A program made the position numbers and the translations under genes. 32,968 nt of DNA from Thermodesulfovibrionia bacterium (GTDB taxonomy: Bacteria; Nitrospirota; Thermodesulfovibrionia; JACRGW01): the NCBI GenBank assembly GCA_919902995.1, contig CAKKSD010000012.1, forward strand, positions 1-32,968. The letters are read 5' to 3'. The stretch's first letter is position 1. Each line of letters begins with the position of its first letter. Positions 15,833-23,578 of this stretch are shown piece after piece. A model generated the notes under the pieces. That model had not been told where the DNA came from and did not search any database. It saw only the letters and a list, made by a program, of their open reading frames with translations.

Positions 15833-17356
15833 ATGAACAAATGGCTCATTGCAGTAACAGTAATGCTCCCTACTCTCATAGAGATAATAGATATCTCTAT
15901 TGTGAATGTTGCTCTCGGCCATATAAGGGGGAGCCTATCTGCGGGCATTGAAGAATCCACATGGGTTATAACATCTTATCTTGTAGCGAACGCAATAATA
16001 ATTCCTATCTCAGGATGGCTTAGCAGGCTCTTTGGAAGAAAGAATTACCTCATATTCTCAATCGTACTTTTTACATTCAGCTCATTCATGTGCGGTTCAG
16101 CGTGGAGCCTTGATTCCCTCATATTTTTCAGGATAGTGCAGGGTATAGGCGGCGGGGGGCTCCAGCCACTTTCCCAGGCCATCCTCTTCGAGACATTTCC
16201 GGTAGAAAAGCGTGGTATGGCGATGGCTATCTACGGAATCGGGATTATGTTCGGGCCTATAGTCGGACCCCTCCTTGGAGGATGGATAACGGATAACTGG
16301 TCATGGCCATGGATATTCTACATAAATCTCCCGATAGGTATTGTCTCTATTATAATGGCGTTATTTTTTATTATAGACCCCCCTTATATGAAGAGGATAA
16401 AGATGAAGATAGATTATACGGGGATTTTCTTTTTAGTTCTTGGTATCGGATCACTCCAGGTTATTCTTGACCTCGGTCAGAGGAAGGAATGGTTTGAATC
16501 CTACCTGATTTCCTGGCTTGCTATAATCTCTGTAACATCTCTTGCGACATTTATCGTAGTTGAACTTTTTTTTGCAGAACATCCGGTAGTAAATCTCAGA
16601 CTTTTTAAAAACATCTCCTTCAGCACAGGGAATACTGTAATGTTCTTTACGTTCTTTAACCTCTTTGGAAGTATCGTTTTACTCCCTATATATCTCCAGA
16701 CACTTATGGGTTATACCGCAACCCTTGCAGGACTTGTCCTTGGTCCCGGGGGTTTTGCAACAATGGTTACTATGCCTTTAGCAGGGAGGCTTGTTACAAA
16801 GATTAACTCGAAGGGGATTCTCGCATTCGGTATAATCATCTGTGCCTATTCAACATATCTGATGTCTGGATTTAACCTCCAGGCAGATTTTTATTCGATT
16901 TCCTGGCCGAGAATAGTTCTCGGTATAGGTATGGGATTTACGTTCATACCACTTATGACCCTTGCCTTTTCATCAATAAAAAAAGAAGAGATGGGTAACG
17001 CAACGGCGATATTCAATTTCCTGAGAAACCTTGGCGGAAGTTTTGGTGTTGCCCTTGTTACCACAATGCTTGCAAGGCGTTCACAGTTTCACCATGTCCA
17101 TCTTGTAGAGAATCTTACCCCCTTTGATAGGAGCTACCAGATAGCCACATCACAGGCTTCACAGTTCTTACAGTATAGGGGATTTGATGCAGTGACTTCC
17201 CAGCAGGGAGGTCTGGGTGCTATCTACGGGCAGTTAATGAGGCAGGCATCAATGCTATCCTTTAACGATGCCTTTTATCTACTGAGTATTCTTATGATCT
17301 GTACCCTGCCCCTTATGATGCTTATGAAGAGCGGCCAATCTCAAACTCCAAGGTAA
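15833..17356 (+). CDS. MFS drug:proton antiporter, EmrB/QacA (DHA2) family
   Basis: 507 residues with about 14 hydrophobic segments, the DHA2 topology. Motif A is visible as GWLSRLFGRKN (near residue 62), and the motif C region as GIGIMFGPIVGPLLGGWITDNWSWPWIFYINLP (near 140-175). It pairs with the EmrA-like adaptor just upstream to export toxic compounds across both membranes through a TolC channel. It is the last gene of the efflux operon. Its 3' end overlaps the convergent livF gene by 16 bp, with no terminator between. The 88-bp spacer before it is filled by inverted heptanucleotide repeats, so its expression may differ from that of the upstream genes. Confidence 0.94.
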   Translation: MNKWLIAVTVMLPTLIEIIDISIVNVALGHIRGSLSAGIEESTWVITSYLVANAIIIPISGWLSRLFGRKNYLIFSIVLFTFSSFMCGSAWSLDSLIFFRIVQGIGGGGLQPLSQAILFETFPVEKRGMAMAIYGIGIMFGPIVGPLLGGWITDNWSWPWIFYINLPIGIVSIIMALFFIIDPPYMKRIKMKIDYTGIFFLVLGIGSLQVILDLGQRKEWFESYLISWLAIISVTSLATFIVVELFFAEHPVVNLRLFKNISFSTGNTVMFFTFFNLFGSIVLLPIYLQTLMGYTATLAGLVLGPGGFATMVTMPLAGRLVTKINSKGILAFGIIICAYSTYLMSGFNLQADFYSISWPRIVLGIGMGFTFIPLMTLAFSSIKKEEMGNATAIFNFLRNLGGSFGVALVTTMLARRSQFHHVHLVENLTPFDRSYQIATSQASQFLQYRGFDAVTSQQGGLGAIYGQLMRQASMLSFNDAFYLLSILMICTLPLMMLMKSGQSQTPR

Positions 17357-18048
17357 GCCTCTCTTATATCGGTGAGTGCCCTTATTTCCTTAGGTGTCCC
17401 TTCTGCCTTTATACTTCCCTCATGCATTATATATACATAATCCGAGATATCGAGGGATGTTTCGACATTCTGCTCAACAAAAAGTACCGAGAGACCTATC
17501 TCCCCCCTCATCCTTTCGATAGCCTCAAAGACCTGTATCACTAACCTCGGAGCAAGACCCTGAGAGGGTTCATCGAGCATCATAATCTTTGGTCTCACCA
17601 TCAACGCCCTTCCTATAGCAACCATTTGCTGTTCACCACCGCTTAGTGAACTAGCCCTCTGTTTTGTTCTCTCTTTGAGAACAGGAAAAAGAGAGTATAC
17701 AAGCTCGAAGGATTCTACTTGTCGTTTTGCTGCCTCTTCAGAATAGGCACCCATAATAAGATTTTCCTTAACGGTCATATTAGGAAAGAGATGCCTTCCC
17801 TCGGGAACGAGGACAATACCTTTTTCTACCTTACTATGAGTTGGAAGTTCTGTAATATCCATCCCTTCGTAAAGAATCTTTCCGTTCCAGGGTAGTACCG
17901 AACCAAAGACAGTTTTAAGGGTTGTACTCTTTCCGGCACCATTAGGACCAAGCAAGGAGGTTATTGAACCTTTTTTTACTTCGAGATTCAAACCCCATAA
18001 CACCTGCATAGGTCTATATCCGGATTCGAGATTATCTACCTTAAGCAT
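17341..18048 (-). CDS. livF: Branched-chain amino-acid ABC transporter ATP-binding protein LivF
   Basis: 235 residues from the chosen ATG at 18048, giving MLKVDNLESGYRPMQVLWGL; the track's longer start adds 15 residues unlike the family and lying inside livG. ABC motifs: Walker A GPNGAGKS, Q-loop region LVPEGRHLFPNMTVKEN, signature SLSGGEQQM, Walker B IMMLDEPSQGLAP, and an H-loop replaced by Q in FVEQNVETSL, as is usual for LivF. It energises uptake together with LivG. It overlaps livG by 8 bp and, at its other end, the MFS gene by 16 bp. Last gene of the liv operon. Confidence 0.93.
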   Translation of the reverse strand: MLKVDNLESGYRPMQVLWGLNLEVKKGSITSLLGPNGAGKSTTLKTVFGSVLPWNGKILYEGMDITELPTHSKVEKGIVLVPEGRHLFPNMTVKENLIMGAYSEEAAKRQVESFELVYSLFPVLKERTKQRASSLSGGEQQMVAIGRALMVRPKIMMLDEPSQGLAPRLVIQVFEAIERMRGEIGLSVLFVEQNVETSLDISDYVYIMHEGSIKAEGTPKEIRALTDIREAYLGV

Positions 18049-18778
18049 CTCTGATTCCCTTCCCAAGGTAAACCTCAATAACCCTCGGATCATTCAATGC
18101 CTCTTGAGCAGGTGCGTCAACAAGTTTTGCCCCTCTGTACATTACTATTACTCTCTTGGCAAATCCGATAACAGCACGCATTATATGTTCAACCATAGAG
18201 ACAATGGCTATCTTTTCTTCCTCGCTAACTTCCTTGAGCAATCTAATCATCTTCTCTATACTTTCAGGGTGCATCCCAGCCATGACCTCATCGAGAAGGA
18301 GAAGTTTCGGCTTCATTGCAAGGGCACGGGCAATCTCTATAAGCTTCTTCTCTGTAGGAGTCAATGCACCTGAGATCTTGTCACGATGTGCTTTGAGACC
18401 AACAAGCCCGATATAGTAGTCAGCTGTCTCAAGGGATTCTTCTACATTGACGCTCAACCTTCCAAACATAGCCCCCACTGCTACATTCTCTCTCACAGTG
18501 GCTGAACTGAAAGGTCTTGGAATCTGGAAGGTTCTTCCTATCCCGAGGTGTGCCCTTCTATAAGGAGGAAGTTTTGTAATATCGCTTCCTTCAAATATGA
18601 TACTACCATTCTCAGGAAAGTATACACCACTTATCACATTATAAAGCGTTGTCTTTCCGCTTCCATTCGGACCAACAATGCCGATAAACTCACCCTCTTT
18701 AATCTCAAGGCTCATCTTATCCACAGCCACAAGCCCACCGAACCTCTTTGTAACATTTTCGAGTTTGAGCAATGCCAT
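18041..18778 (-). CDS. livG: Branched-chain amino-acid ABC transporter ATP-binding protein LivG
   Basis: 245 residues. Walker A GPNGSGKTT (near residue 37), the LivG-typical GIGRTFQIPRPFSSATVREN, Walker B LLLLDEVMAGMHPES and an H-loop SMVEHIM. The ABC signature is not LSGGQ but LTPTEKKLIEIARALA, a variant that I recall from some LivG proteins, so the gene is probably functional. TAGGAGA lies just upstream of the ATG, and the gene starts 8 bp after livM. It forms the nucleotide-binding pair with LivF. The exact substrate cannot be read from the ATPases. Confidence 0.92.
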   Translation of the reverse strand: MALLKLENVTKRFGGLVAVDKMSLEIKEGEFIGIVGPNGSGKTTLYNVISGVYFPENGSIIFEGSDITKLPPYRRAHLGIGRTFQIPRPFSSATVRENVAVGAMFGRLSVNVEESLETADYYIGLVGLKAHRDKISGALTPTEKKLIEIARALAMKPKLLLLDEVMAGMHPESIEKMIRLLKEVSEEEKIAIVSMVEHIMRAVIGFAKRVIVMYRGAKLVDAPAQEALNDPRVIEVYLGKGIRDA

Positions 18779-18786
18779 AGAGTCTC

Positions 18787-19821
18787 CTATGCTATGTACC
18801 TTTCCAAAACTGTGCCTTTTATCTTTTTCTTCATCGTCCCCACTATCCCTTCCGGAAATGCCACTATGATAATTAATATTATCGGTGCAAAGATGAGTAA
18901 CTGGATACCCGGAAACATCGCACCAAGCCAGTATTTTGAGAGTCCGTAGAGCAATCCTCCGGCAGCTGGCCCAAGGAGTGTGCCTGCTCCACCGAGAAGG
19001 ATAATAACAATACCCTCAACAGTATAATGAATCTCGAATACATCTGCAGGGAAGACATGAGTATACTTGAGACCCCATGAAGTAGCCCCGAGCATACCTG
19101 CCATTGAAGCGCTTGTGATAAAGGCAAGTATCTTATATTTAGTAACATTTATCCCCATAACCTTTGCTGCATCCTCGTCTTCTCTCAAAGCAGTGAGTGC
19201 ATAGCCTATCTTGCTCCTCATATAATAGAGGGTAATAAAGGCGGAGATAGCAGCAATGACGAGGACAAAAACATCAGCCCAGAAGGTAACAATAACATTC
19301 GTCTTTTCCCTGCCCATCGCCTCATTAAGCTGTCTGAAATATATAAGACCCTCAGAACCACCCCAGAGCTTTGCACCTTCAATGAGATACCTGAATCCCT
19401 CATTAACACCAATAGTGGCAATCGCAAAATAGGCACCCCTTAGCCTTAAGGCAACCGCACCTACAACCAGGGAAAGTAAAGTTGCCATGAGAAGACCGAG
19501 GATAATGCCAATGAAAATGATACCTATATTGAGTCCTGTCTGATGTGAAACATCTATTCCGAGTGCCATGCCGTAGGCACCGAGGCCCAAAAAGGCGACA
19601 TAGCCGAAGTCCACATAACCTGTCATACCTAAGAATATGTTAAAGGCCTGTCCCAATGCACAGTAAAAGGCAAGCAGTGTCACTACTGACCACATCTCTG
19701 GGTAAATTATTCCGATGAGGAACAATAGAAGGTATATTCCATAAACAGGTAATAGAGGAAAATATTTTTTTATGTTGACTATCGATTGTTGACTATTGAC
19801 TGATTTTCCGACTGATATCAT
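18787..19821 (-). CDS. livM: Branched-chain amino-acid ABC transporter permease LivM
   Basis: 344 residues, strongly hydrophobic with about ten membrane segments. Family markers are GMTGYVDFGYVAFLGLGAYG near the N-terminus and the coupling-helix region MRSKIGYALTALREDEDAAKVMGINVTKYK, plus GIVIILLGGAGTLLGPAAGG. The ATG overlaps the livH stop by 4 bp, fixing the start. The first residues (SVGKSVNSQQSIVN) before the first membrane helix are encoded by a heptanucleotide repeat, so the cytoplasmic N-terminal extension is not ancestral. Forms the membrane channel with LivH. Confidence 0.93.
   Translation of the reverse strand: MISVGKSVNSQQSIVNIKKYFPLLPVYGIYLLLFLIGIIYPEMWSVVTLLAFYCALGQAFNIFLGMTGYVDFGYVAFLGLGAYGMALGIDVSHQTGLNIGIIFIGIILGLLMATLLSLVVGAVALRLRGAYFAIATIGVNEGFRYLIEGAKLWGGSEGLIYFRQLNEAMGREKTNVIVTFWADVFVLVIAAISAFITLYYMRSKIGYALTALREDEDAAKVMGINVTKYKILAFITSASMAGMLGATSWGLKYTHVFPADVFEIHYTVEGIVIILLGGAGTLLGPAAGGLLYGLSKYWLGAMFPGIQLLIFAPIILIIIVAFPEGIVGTMKKKIKGTVLERYIA
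19774..19815. repeat. Heptanucleotide repeat at the livM 5' end
   Basis: Plus-strand units GTTGACT, ATCGATT, GTTGACT, ATTGACT, GATTTTC, CGACTGA. It encodes residues about 3-16 of LivM, directly after the start codon. Confidence 0.8.
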
Positions 19822-20705
19822 TTTACCCCCAGAAGTCCTGTGGGACGGACAAGAAGGATAATTAGCAATATAAAAAATGTTACAAATCTTGTGAGGCTGA
19901 AAGGTTCAATTCCAGGTATCAGTGAGAGCAGTGTATAAGACCCATTTTCGACAAGACCGAATATTACGCCTCCGAAGAAAGCACCAAGCGGAGAGCCGAG
20001 CCCGCCAAGTACTGCTATCACGAAAGCCCTTAGCGTATAGGCACCACCCATATATGGATTGAGCCCTACCGAGATAAAAAAGGTGAGGATGACGCCGCTC
20101 ATTACTGTAAGACCGATACCGATCGAAAAACTGAGGGCATACATCCTGTCTACATTTATTCCGCAGACTCTTGCACCTTCTTTGTCTTCTACCACAGCCC
20201 TCAGGGCAGTTCCTGACCTTGTCATACGGAGCCAGAGATAAAGGGCTATTACTACTAAAATACTGATTATAAAGGCGTAGATCTTGGTTATTGGTAAAAC
20301 TGTAAAAGGTAATGTTACCCTTCCCACATCCCAGGTGAACCCCCTCCACTCAGAGCCAAAAATAAACTTTGTAACCTCTTCGATGAGCATACCTATAGCG
20401 AAGGTAGCAAGAAGTGAGTTGAGTTCAGGTGCATTTGTGAGTTTTCCTATGATGAAATAAAAAAATAAAGATCCTAATGCAAACCCTACGATAAAAGCCA
20501 GGGGGATAGCTACTATGGGTGTGAGACCGAGATAGGTGAAGATTGCGAAGGATACAAAAGTACCAAGCATTATAAAGGCACCATGGCCCACATTCACAAT
20601 CTTCATAACACCGAATATGAGGTTGAGTCCCATGGTAGCCATCCCGTAGATGGCACCGAGGATCAGACCCTGCGTGAGGTTTCCGGATAGTTGCTGTAAA
20701 AGCAT
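19818..20705 (-). CDS. livH: Branched-chain amino-acid ABC transporter permease LivH
   Basis: 295 residues from ATG 20705 (MLLQQLSGNLTQGLILGAIYGM), which matches the usual family N-terminus; the track's GTG at 20720 adds five residues and lies in a repeat end. About eight membrane helices. Family markers include GLNLIFGVMKIVNVGHGAFIMLG, the coupling loop TRSGTALRAVVEDKEGARVCGINVDRMY and FVIAVLGGLGSPLGAFFGGVIFG. A possible Shine-Dalgarno AGGGTGA, 11 nt before the ATG, is provided by the repeat element upstream. Partner of LivM in the membrane. Confidence 0.92.
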   Translation of the reverse strand: MLLQQLSGNLTQGLILGAIYGMATMGLNLIFGVMKIVNVGHGAFIMLGTFVSFAIFTYLGLTPIVAIPLAFIVGFALGSLFFYFIIGKLTNAPELNSLLATFAIGMLIEEVTKFIFGSEWRGFTWDVGRVTLPFTVLPITKIYAFIISILVVIALYLWLRMTRSGTALRAVVEDKEGARVCGINVDRMYALSFSIGIGLTVMSGVILTFFISVGLNPYMGGAYTLRAFVIAVLGGLGSPLGAFFGGVIFGLVENGSYTLLSLIPGIEPFSLTRFVTFFILLIILLVRPTGLLGVK

Positions 20706-20715
20706 AAGTGGAATT

Positions 20716-20792
20716 GTCACCCTGAACTCATTTCTCTATGAGTCGTAGACAGGGTCTCCTTTTCTTAGATGCTGAATCAAGTTCAGCATGAC
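20716..20792. repeat. MITE/REP-like element between livK and livH
   Basis: A 77-bp element with related inverted ends, GTCACCCTGAACTC and AAGTTCAGCATGAC (reverse complement GTCATGCTGAACTT, 11 of 14 matching). It contains a perfect 8-bp hairpin ATGCTGAA-TCAAG-TTCAGCAT (20769-20789). It shares GTCA-type ends with the repeat inside the methyltransferase gene. Its position after the binding-protein gene recalls REP elements between malE and malF. Confidence 0.75.
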
Positions 20793-20829
20793 AAGTAAAA
20801 AAAGGTTTCTCCTCGATTTCGGATTATAT

Positions 20830-22113
20830 TTACTTACATGTCTTCCCGGCGATTATATCTTTAATTGTAGGTCTTGGATAGCATGGTTTAGCAGTTGCTG
20901 CTTCTTCAGGCCATACAATGACCTTCTTACCTCCCTGCCACTGTAAATCAATGCTCGAGTGCCCTATCTGTAACCCTGTATCATCATCTACATCCCAGAT
21001 CCCGTAGACAGACATGAATTTCAGTTTCCCGAGTGCATACCTCACTTTATCTGACTGAATACTGTTTGCATCTTCTATTGATAGTACGAGTGCGAATACA
21101 CCTGATGCAGCAGAGGCACCGTGATAATCAGGTTCTACCCCTTTTGAGACATCCTTAAATAATTTTCTATATTCTTCCTGGGTAGGTCCAATCCATTTCA
21201 TACCTGTCTTCTTTGCTACATCAGGACTGAACTTCGCTCCCCTCTCCCAGTGGGCAGGACCCATTATGCCTTCTGCAAGTTTTCCGAGCGTCTCACCATA
21301 AGCAGGGAGTGCAGGACCGACAACCAGGTTTATTGCCTTAACATCTATCCCGAGGTCAGCAATCTGTTTCCCAAGAAGCTGTGTATCACTGAAGTGGCCT
21401 CCACCGAGGATTATATCAGGTTTTGTTGCTGAGAGGTCAGAGAGGATTGGTGTGAGGTCGGTAGCCCCCTTCGGATAAAACCTGTCAAAGACAATAGTAT
21501 ATCCGAGTTTCTCAGCATGTGCCTTCGCTCCCCTTGCTACAGAGCGAGCGAATTCATCGTCTTCATAAACAAAAGCGAGCCTCTTTAACTTAGGGTCGAG
21601 TTTCTTAAACATATCGAGGGCACCAACATGGTATCTACTACCGGGGACATAACACTGGACAGCATATTTAAATCCCTGCTCGTGGATCCTATCACTTGCC
21701 CCACCATGATTTATGTAAACCACACCGTATTTTTCTGCAACAGGTGCCCCGGCAAGCACAAGAGGTGAACTATATGGGCTCATTACCGCATGGACTTTAT
21801 CAACTGTGATTGCCCTCTCAATATAACTCGTGGTAAGTTCCCTCTTTGATTCGTCATCATAATATTTGTATTCTATAGGAACCTTTTTACCTCCGATTTT
21901 AACACCGCCATAAACCTCATTTATCCATTTAACTGCTGCCTGGGTACCCCTTAGTCCCTGCTCTCCTTCCTTCGCAAGCTTGCCCGAAAAGCTGATTGGC
22001 CCTCCGATTATTATTTTGTCAGGTGCCTGGGCAAGGGCATCCCCTGCTCCGAAGGATCCTGCGGAGAGGAATAAAAGAATTAATGCCATACAAAATAACC
22101 ATCTCCCTTTCAT
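20830..22113 (-). CDS. livK: Branched-chain amino-acid ABC transporter substrate-binding protein LivK-like
   Basis: 427 residues with a Sec signal peptide (LFCMALILLFLSAGSFGAGDALAQ, cleavage probably near ALA-QA) and the Peripla_BP_6 fold: IIIGGPISFSGKLAKEGEQGLRGTQAAVKWINE, then VHAVMSPYSSPLVLAGAPVAEKYGVVYINHGG, KRLAFVYEDDEFARSVARGAKAHAEKLGYTIV and YHGASAASGVFALVLSIEDA. It captures the solute in the periplasm for LivHMGF. Family members bind amino acids but also amides, urea or aromatic acids, so the ligand is open. AAAGGAGG at 22126-22119 sits 5 nt from the ATG, and a consensus promoter lies just upstream. It is first in the operon and separated from livH by the repeat. Confidence 0.93.
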   Translation of the reverse strand: MKGRWLFCMALILLFLSAGSFGAGDALAQAPDKIIIGGPISFSGKLAKEGEQGLRGTQAAVKWINEVYGGVKIGGKKVPIEYKYYDDESKRELTTSYIERAITVDKVHAVMSPYSSPLVLAGAPVAEKYGVVYINHGGASDRIHEQGFKYAVQCYVPGSRYHVGALDMFKKLDPKLKRLAFVYEDDEFARSVARGAKAHAEKLGYTIVFDRFYPKGATDLTPILSDLSATKPDIILGGGHFSDTQLLGKQIADLGIDVKAINLVVGPALPAYGETLGKLAEGIMGPAHWERGAKFSPDVAKKTGMKWIGPTQEEYRKLFKDVSKGVEPDYHGASAASGVFALVLSIEDANSIQSDKVRYALGKLKFMSVYGIWDVDDDTGLQIGHSSIDLQWQGGKKVIVWPEEAATAKPCYPRPTIKDIIAGKTCK

Positions 22114-22130
22114 AACAGCCTCCTTTCAAT

Positions 22131-22159
22131 TAGATTTTATTTACCAAAAATTATATAAT
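22131..22159 (+). promoter_or_regulatory. Possible divergent promoter of the malic enzyme gene
   Basis: TATAAT at 22154-22159 overlaps the liv -10 box on the other strand. The -35 candidate TAGATT (22131-22136) is weak. The -10 box ends 12 nt before the ATG and no Shine-Dalgarno is present, so the transcript would be nearly leaderless. Confidence 0.35.
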
Positions 22160-22178
22160 AAATAAAAAGATATGTCAA
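22150..22178 (-). promoter_or_regulatory. Consensus sigma70 promoter of the liv operon
   Basis: On the minus strand a perfect TTGACA (22178-22173), 17-nt spacer and perfect TATAAT (22155-22150). The predicted start near 22143 gives a leader of about 30 nt carrying the AAAGGAGG site of livK. The -35 box lies inside the first codons of the divergent malic enzyme gene. Confidence 0.8.
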
Positions 22179-23578
22179 AGATTCCTACACCAAGCTACAG
22201 TATAACGATCAGGGTCTCTATTGATAACAGGATAGGTATGTTCGCAAAACTCGCCACCGCAATAAGTACTGCCGGTGGTGATCTTGGTGCGATCGATATC
22301 GTAAAAGCAGAAAAGGGCAGAATCATAAGGGATGTAACAGTAAATGCCAGGGATGAAGAACATGAAAAACAGATAGTGAATGAGATCAGGAAGGTAGATG
22401 GGGTTGATGTACTCAGGGTATTCGATAGAACCTTTACATCACATCTCGGAGGAAAGATAGAGATAACAAACAGGCATCCTTTAAGGGACAGGGATGACCT
22501 CTCGAGACTTTACACACCAGGAGTAGCGAGGATCTGCAATGATATCGCCAACTATAAAGACCATGCCTATGCCTATACAATAAAGGGAAACTCGGTTGCC
22601 ATTGTTACTGATGGAAGTGCTGTGCTCGGCCTTGGAGATATAGGGCCTGAGGCGGCTCTACCGGTTATGGAAGGAAAGGCAATGATATTTAAAGAGTTTG
22701 CTGGGATAAATGCCTTCCCGATCGTTCTTAGCACAAAGAATCCTGATGAGATTATCAGAACAGTTCAGAACATATCCACTGGATTTGGTGGTATTAATCT
22801 CGAAGATATCTCTGCACCGAGGTGTTTCGAAATAGAGAGGAGACTGAGAGAATCGCTCGATATCCCTGTTATCCATGATGATCAGCATGGTACTGCTACT
22901 GTGGTGCTTGCCGCATTTATTAATGTGGCAAGGCTGATTAAGAAAGACACCAGAGATTTTAACATCCTGATGGTCGGTGCAGGTGCAGCAGGGACAGCGA
23001 TAGCAAAGACACTCCTTGCCTATGGAGTGAAAAATATCATCCTTTGTGACAGGGCAGGCGCTATTTACAGAGGAAGAATTGAGGATATGGACTCCCATAA
23101 AGAGGAACTCTCTCGTATTACCAATCCGAAGGTCCTAAAGGGAAAGATATCAGATGTAATAAGCGGGGCTGATCTCTTTATCGGAATTTCTGCCCCGAAT
23201 GTATTAACACCTGATGATATAAAAAAGATGTCAAAAGACCCTGTGGTCTTTGCCCTTGCAAACCCTGAACCTGAGATAGCCCCGGAGGATGCCCTTCCAC
23301 TTGTCAGGGTCCTTGCGACAGGAAGGTCTGATTATCCAAACCAAATAAATAACATGCTTGCCTTCCCAGGCCTCTTCAGAGGACTCCTCGATATAAAGGC
23401 AAAGGGTGTTAATGAGGAGGTAAAGTTTGCTGCAGCCCGTGCCATAGCATACTATCTTAAGGACGATGAACTTTCTGAAGACCATATACTCCCAAGCATA
23501 TTCGATAAGAGGATAATATCCCAGGTAGCCCATGCAGTGGCTGAAGAGGCGAAGAGGACAGGCCTTGCAAGGATATGA
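22172..23578 (+). CDS. NAD(P)-dependent malic enzyme with N-terminal ACT domain
   Basis: 468 residues. An ACT domain occupies about residues 8-90 ([22 protein letters not shown]), as in one known subclass, and suggests allosteric control by a small metabolite. The catalytic part has [49 protein letters not shown] and [16 protein letters not shown], followed by a Rossmann [14 protein letters not shown] for the dinucleotide. Reaction: malate to pyruvate plus CO2 with NAD or NADP reduction, in the cytoplasm. It overlaps the flavoprotein gene by 4 bp (ATGA), so the two are co-translated: C4-dicarboxylate interconversion followed by decarboxylation. Cofactor preference cannot be called from the sequence. 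Confidence 0.94.
   Translation: MSKIPTPSYSITIRVSIDNRIGMFAKLATAISTAGGDLGAIDIVKAEKGRIIRDVTVNARDEEHEKQIVNEIRKVDGVDVLRVFDRTFTSHLGGKIEITNRHPLRDRDDLSRLYTPGVARICNDIANYKDHAYAYTIKGNSVAIVTDGSAVLGLGDIGPEAALPVMEGKAMIFKEFAGINAFPIVLSTKNPDEIIRTVQNISTGFGGINLEDISAPRCFEIERRLRESLDIPVIHDDQHGTATVVLAAFINVARLIKKDTRDFNILMVGAGAAGTAIAKTLLAYGVKNIILCDRAGAIYRGRIEDMDSHKEELSRITNPKVLKGKISDVISGADLFIGISAPNVLTPDDIKKMSKDPVVFALANPEPEIAPEDALPLVRVLATGRSDYPNQINNMLAFPGLFRGLLDIKAKGVNEEVKFAAARAIAYYLKDDELSEDHILPSIFDKRIISQVAHAVAEEAKRTGLARI

Noticed and set aside
18049-18093. Upstream start for livF giving 250 residues
   Set aside because: The extra 15 residues are encoded inside livG and unlike the family; ATG at 18048 gives the normal N-terminus.
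19906-20349. 147-aa minus-strand ORF
   Set aside because: Same-strand out-of-frame shadow of livH, whose membrane-protein translation is clearly the real one.
22658-23098. 146-aa minus-strand ORF
   Set aside because: Lies opposite the malic enzyme gene, whose protein shows all family motifs; the ORF is Cys/His-rich shadow sequence.
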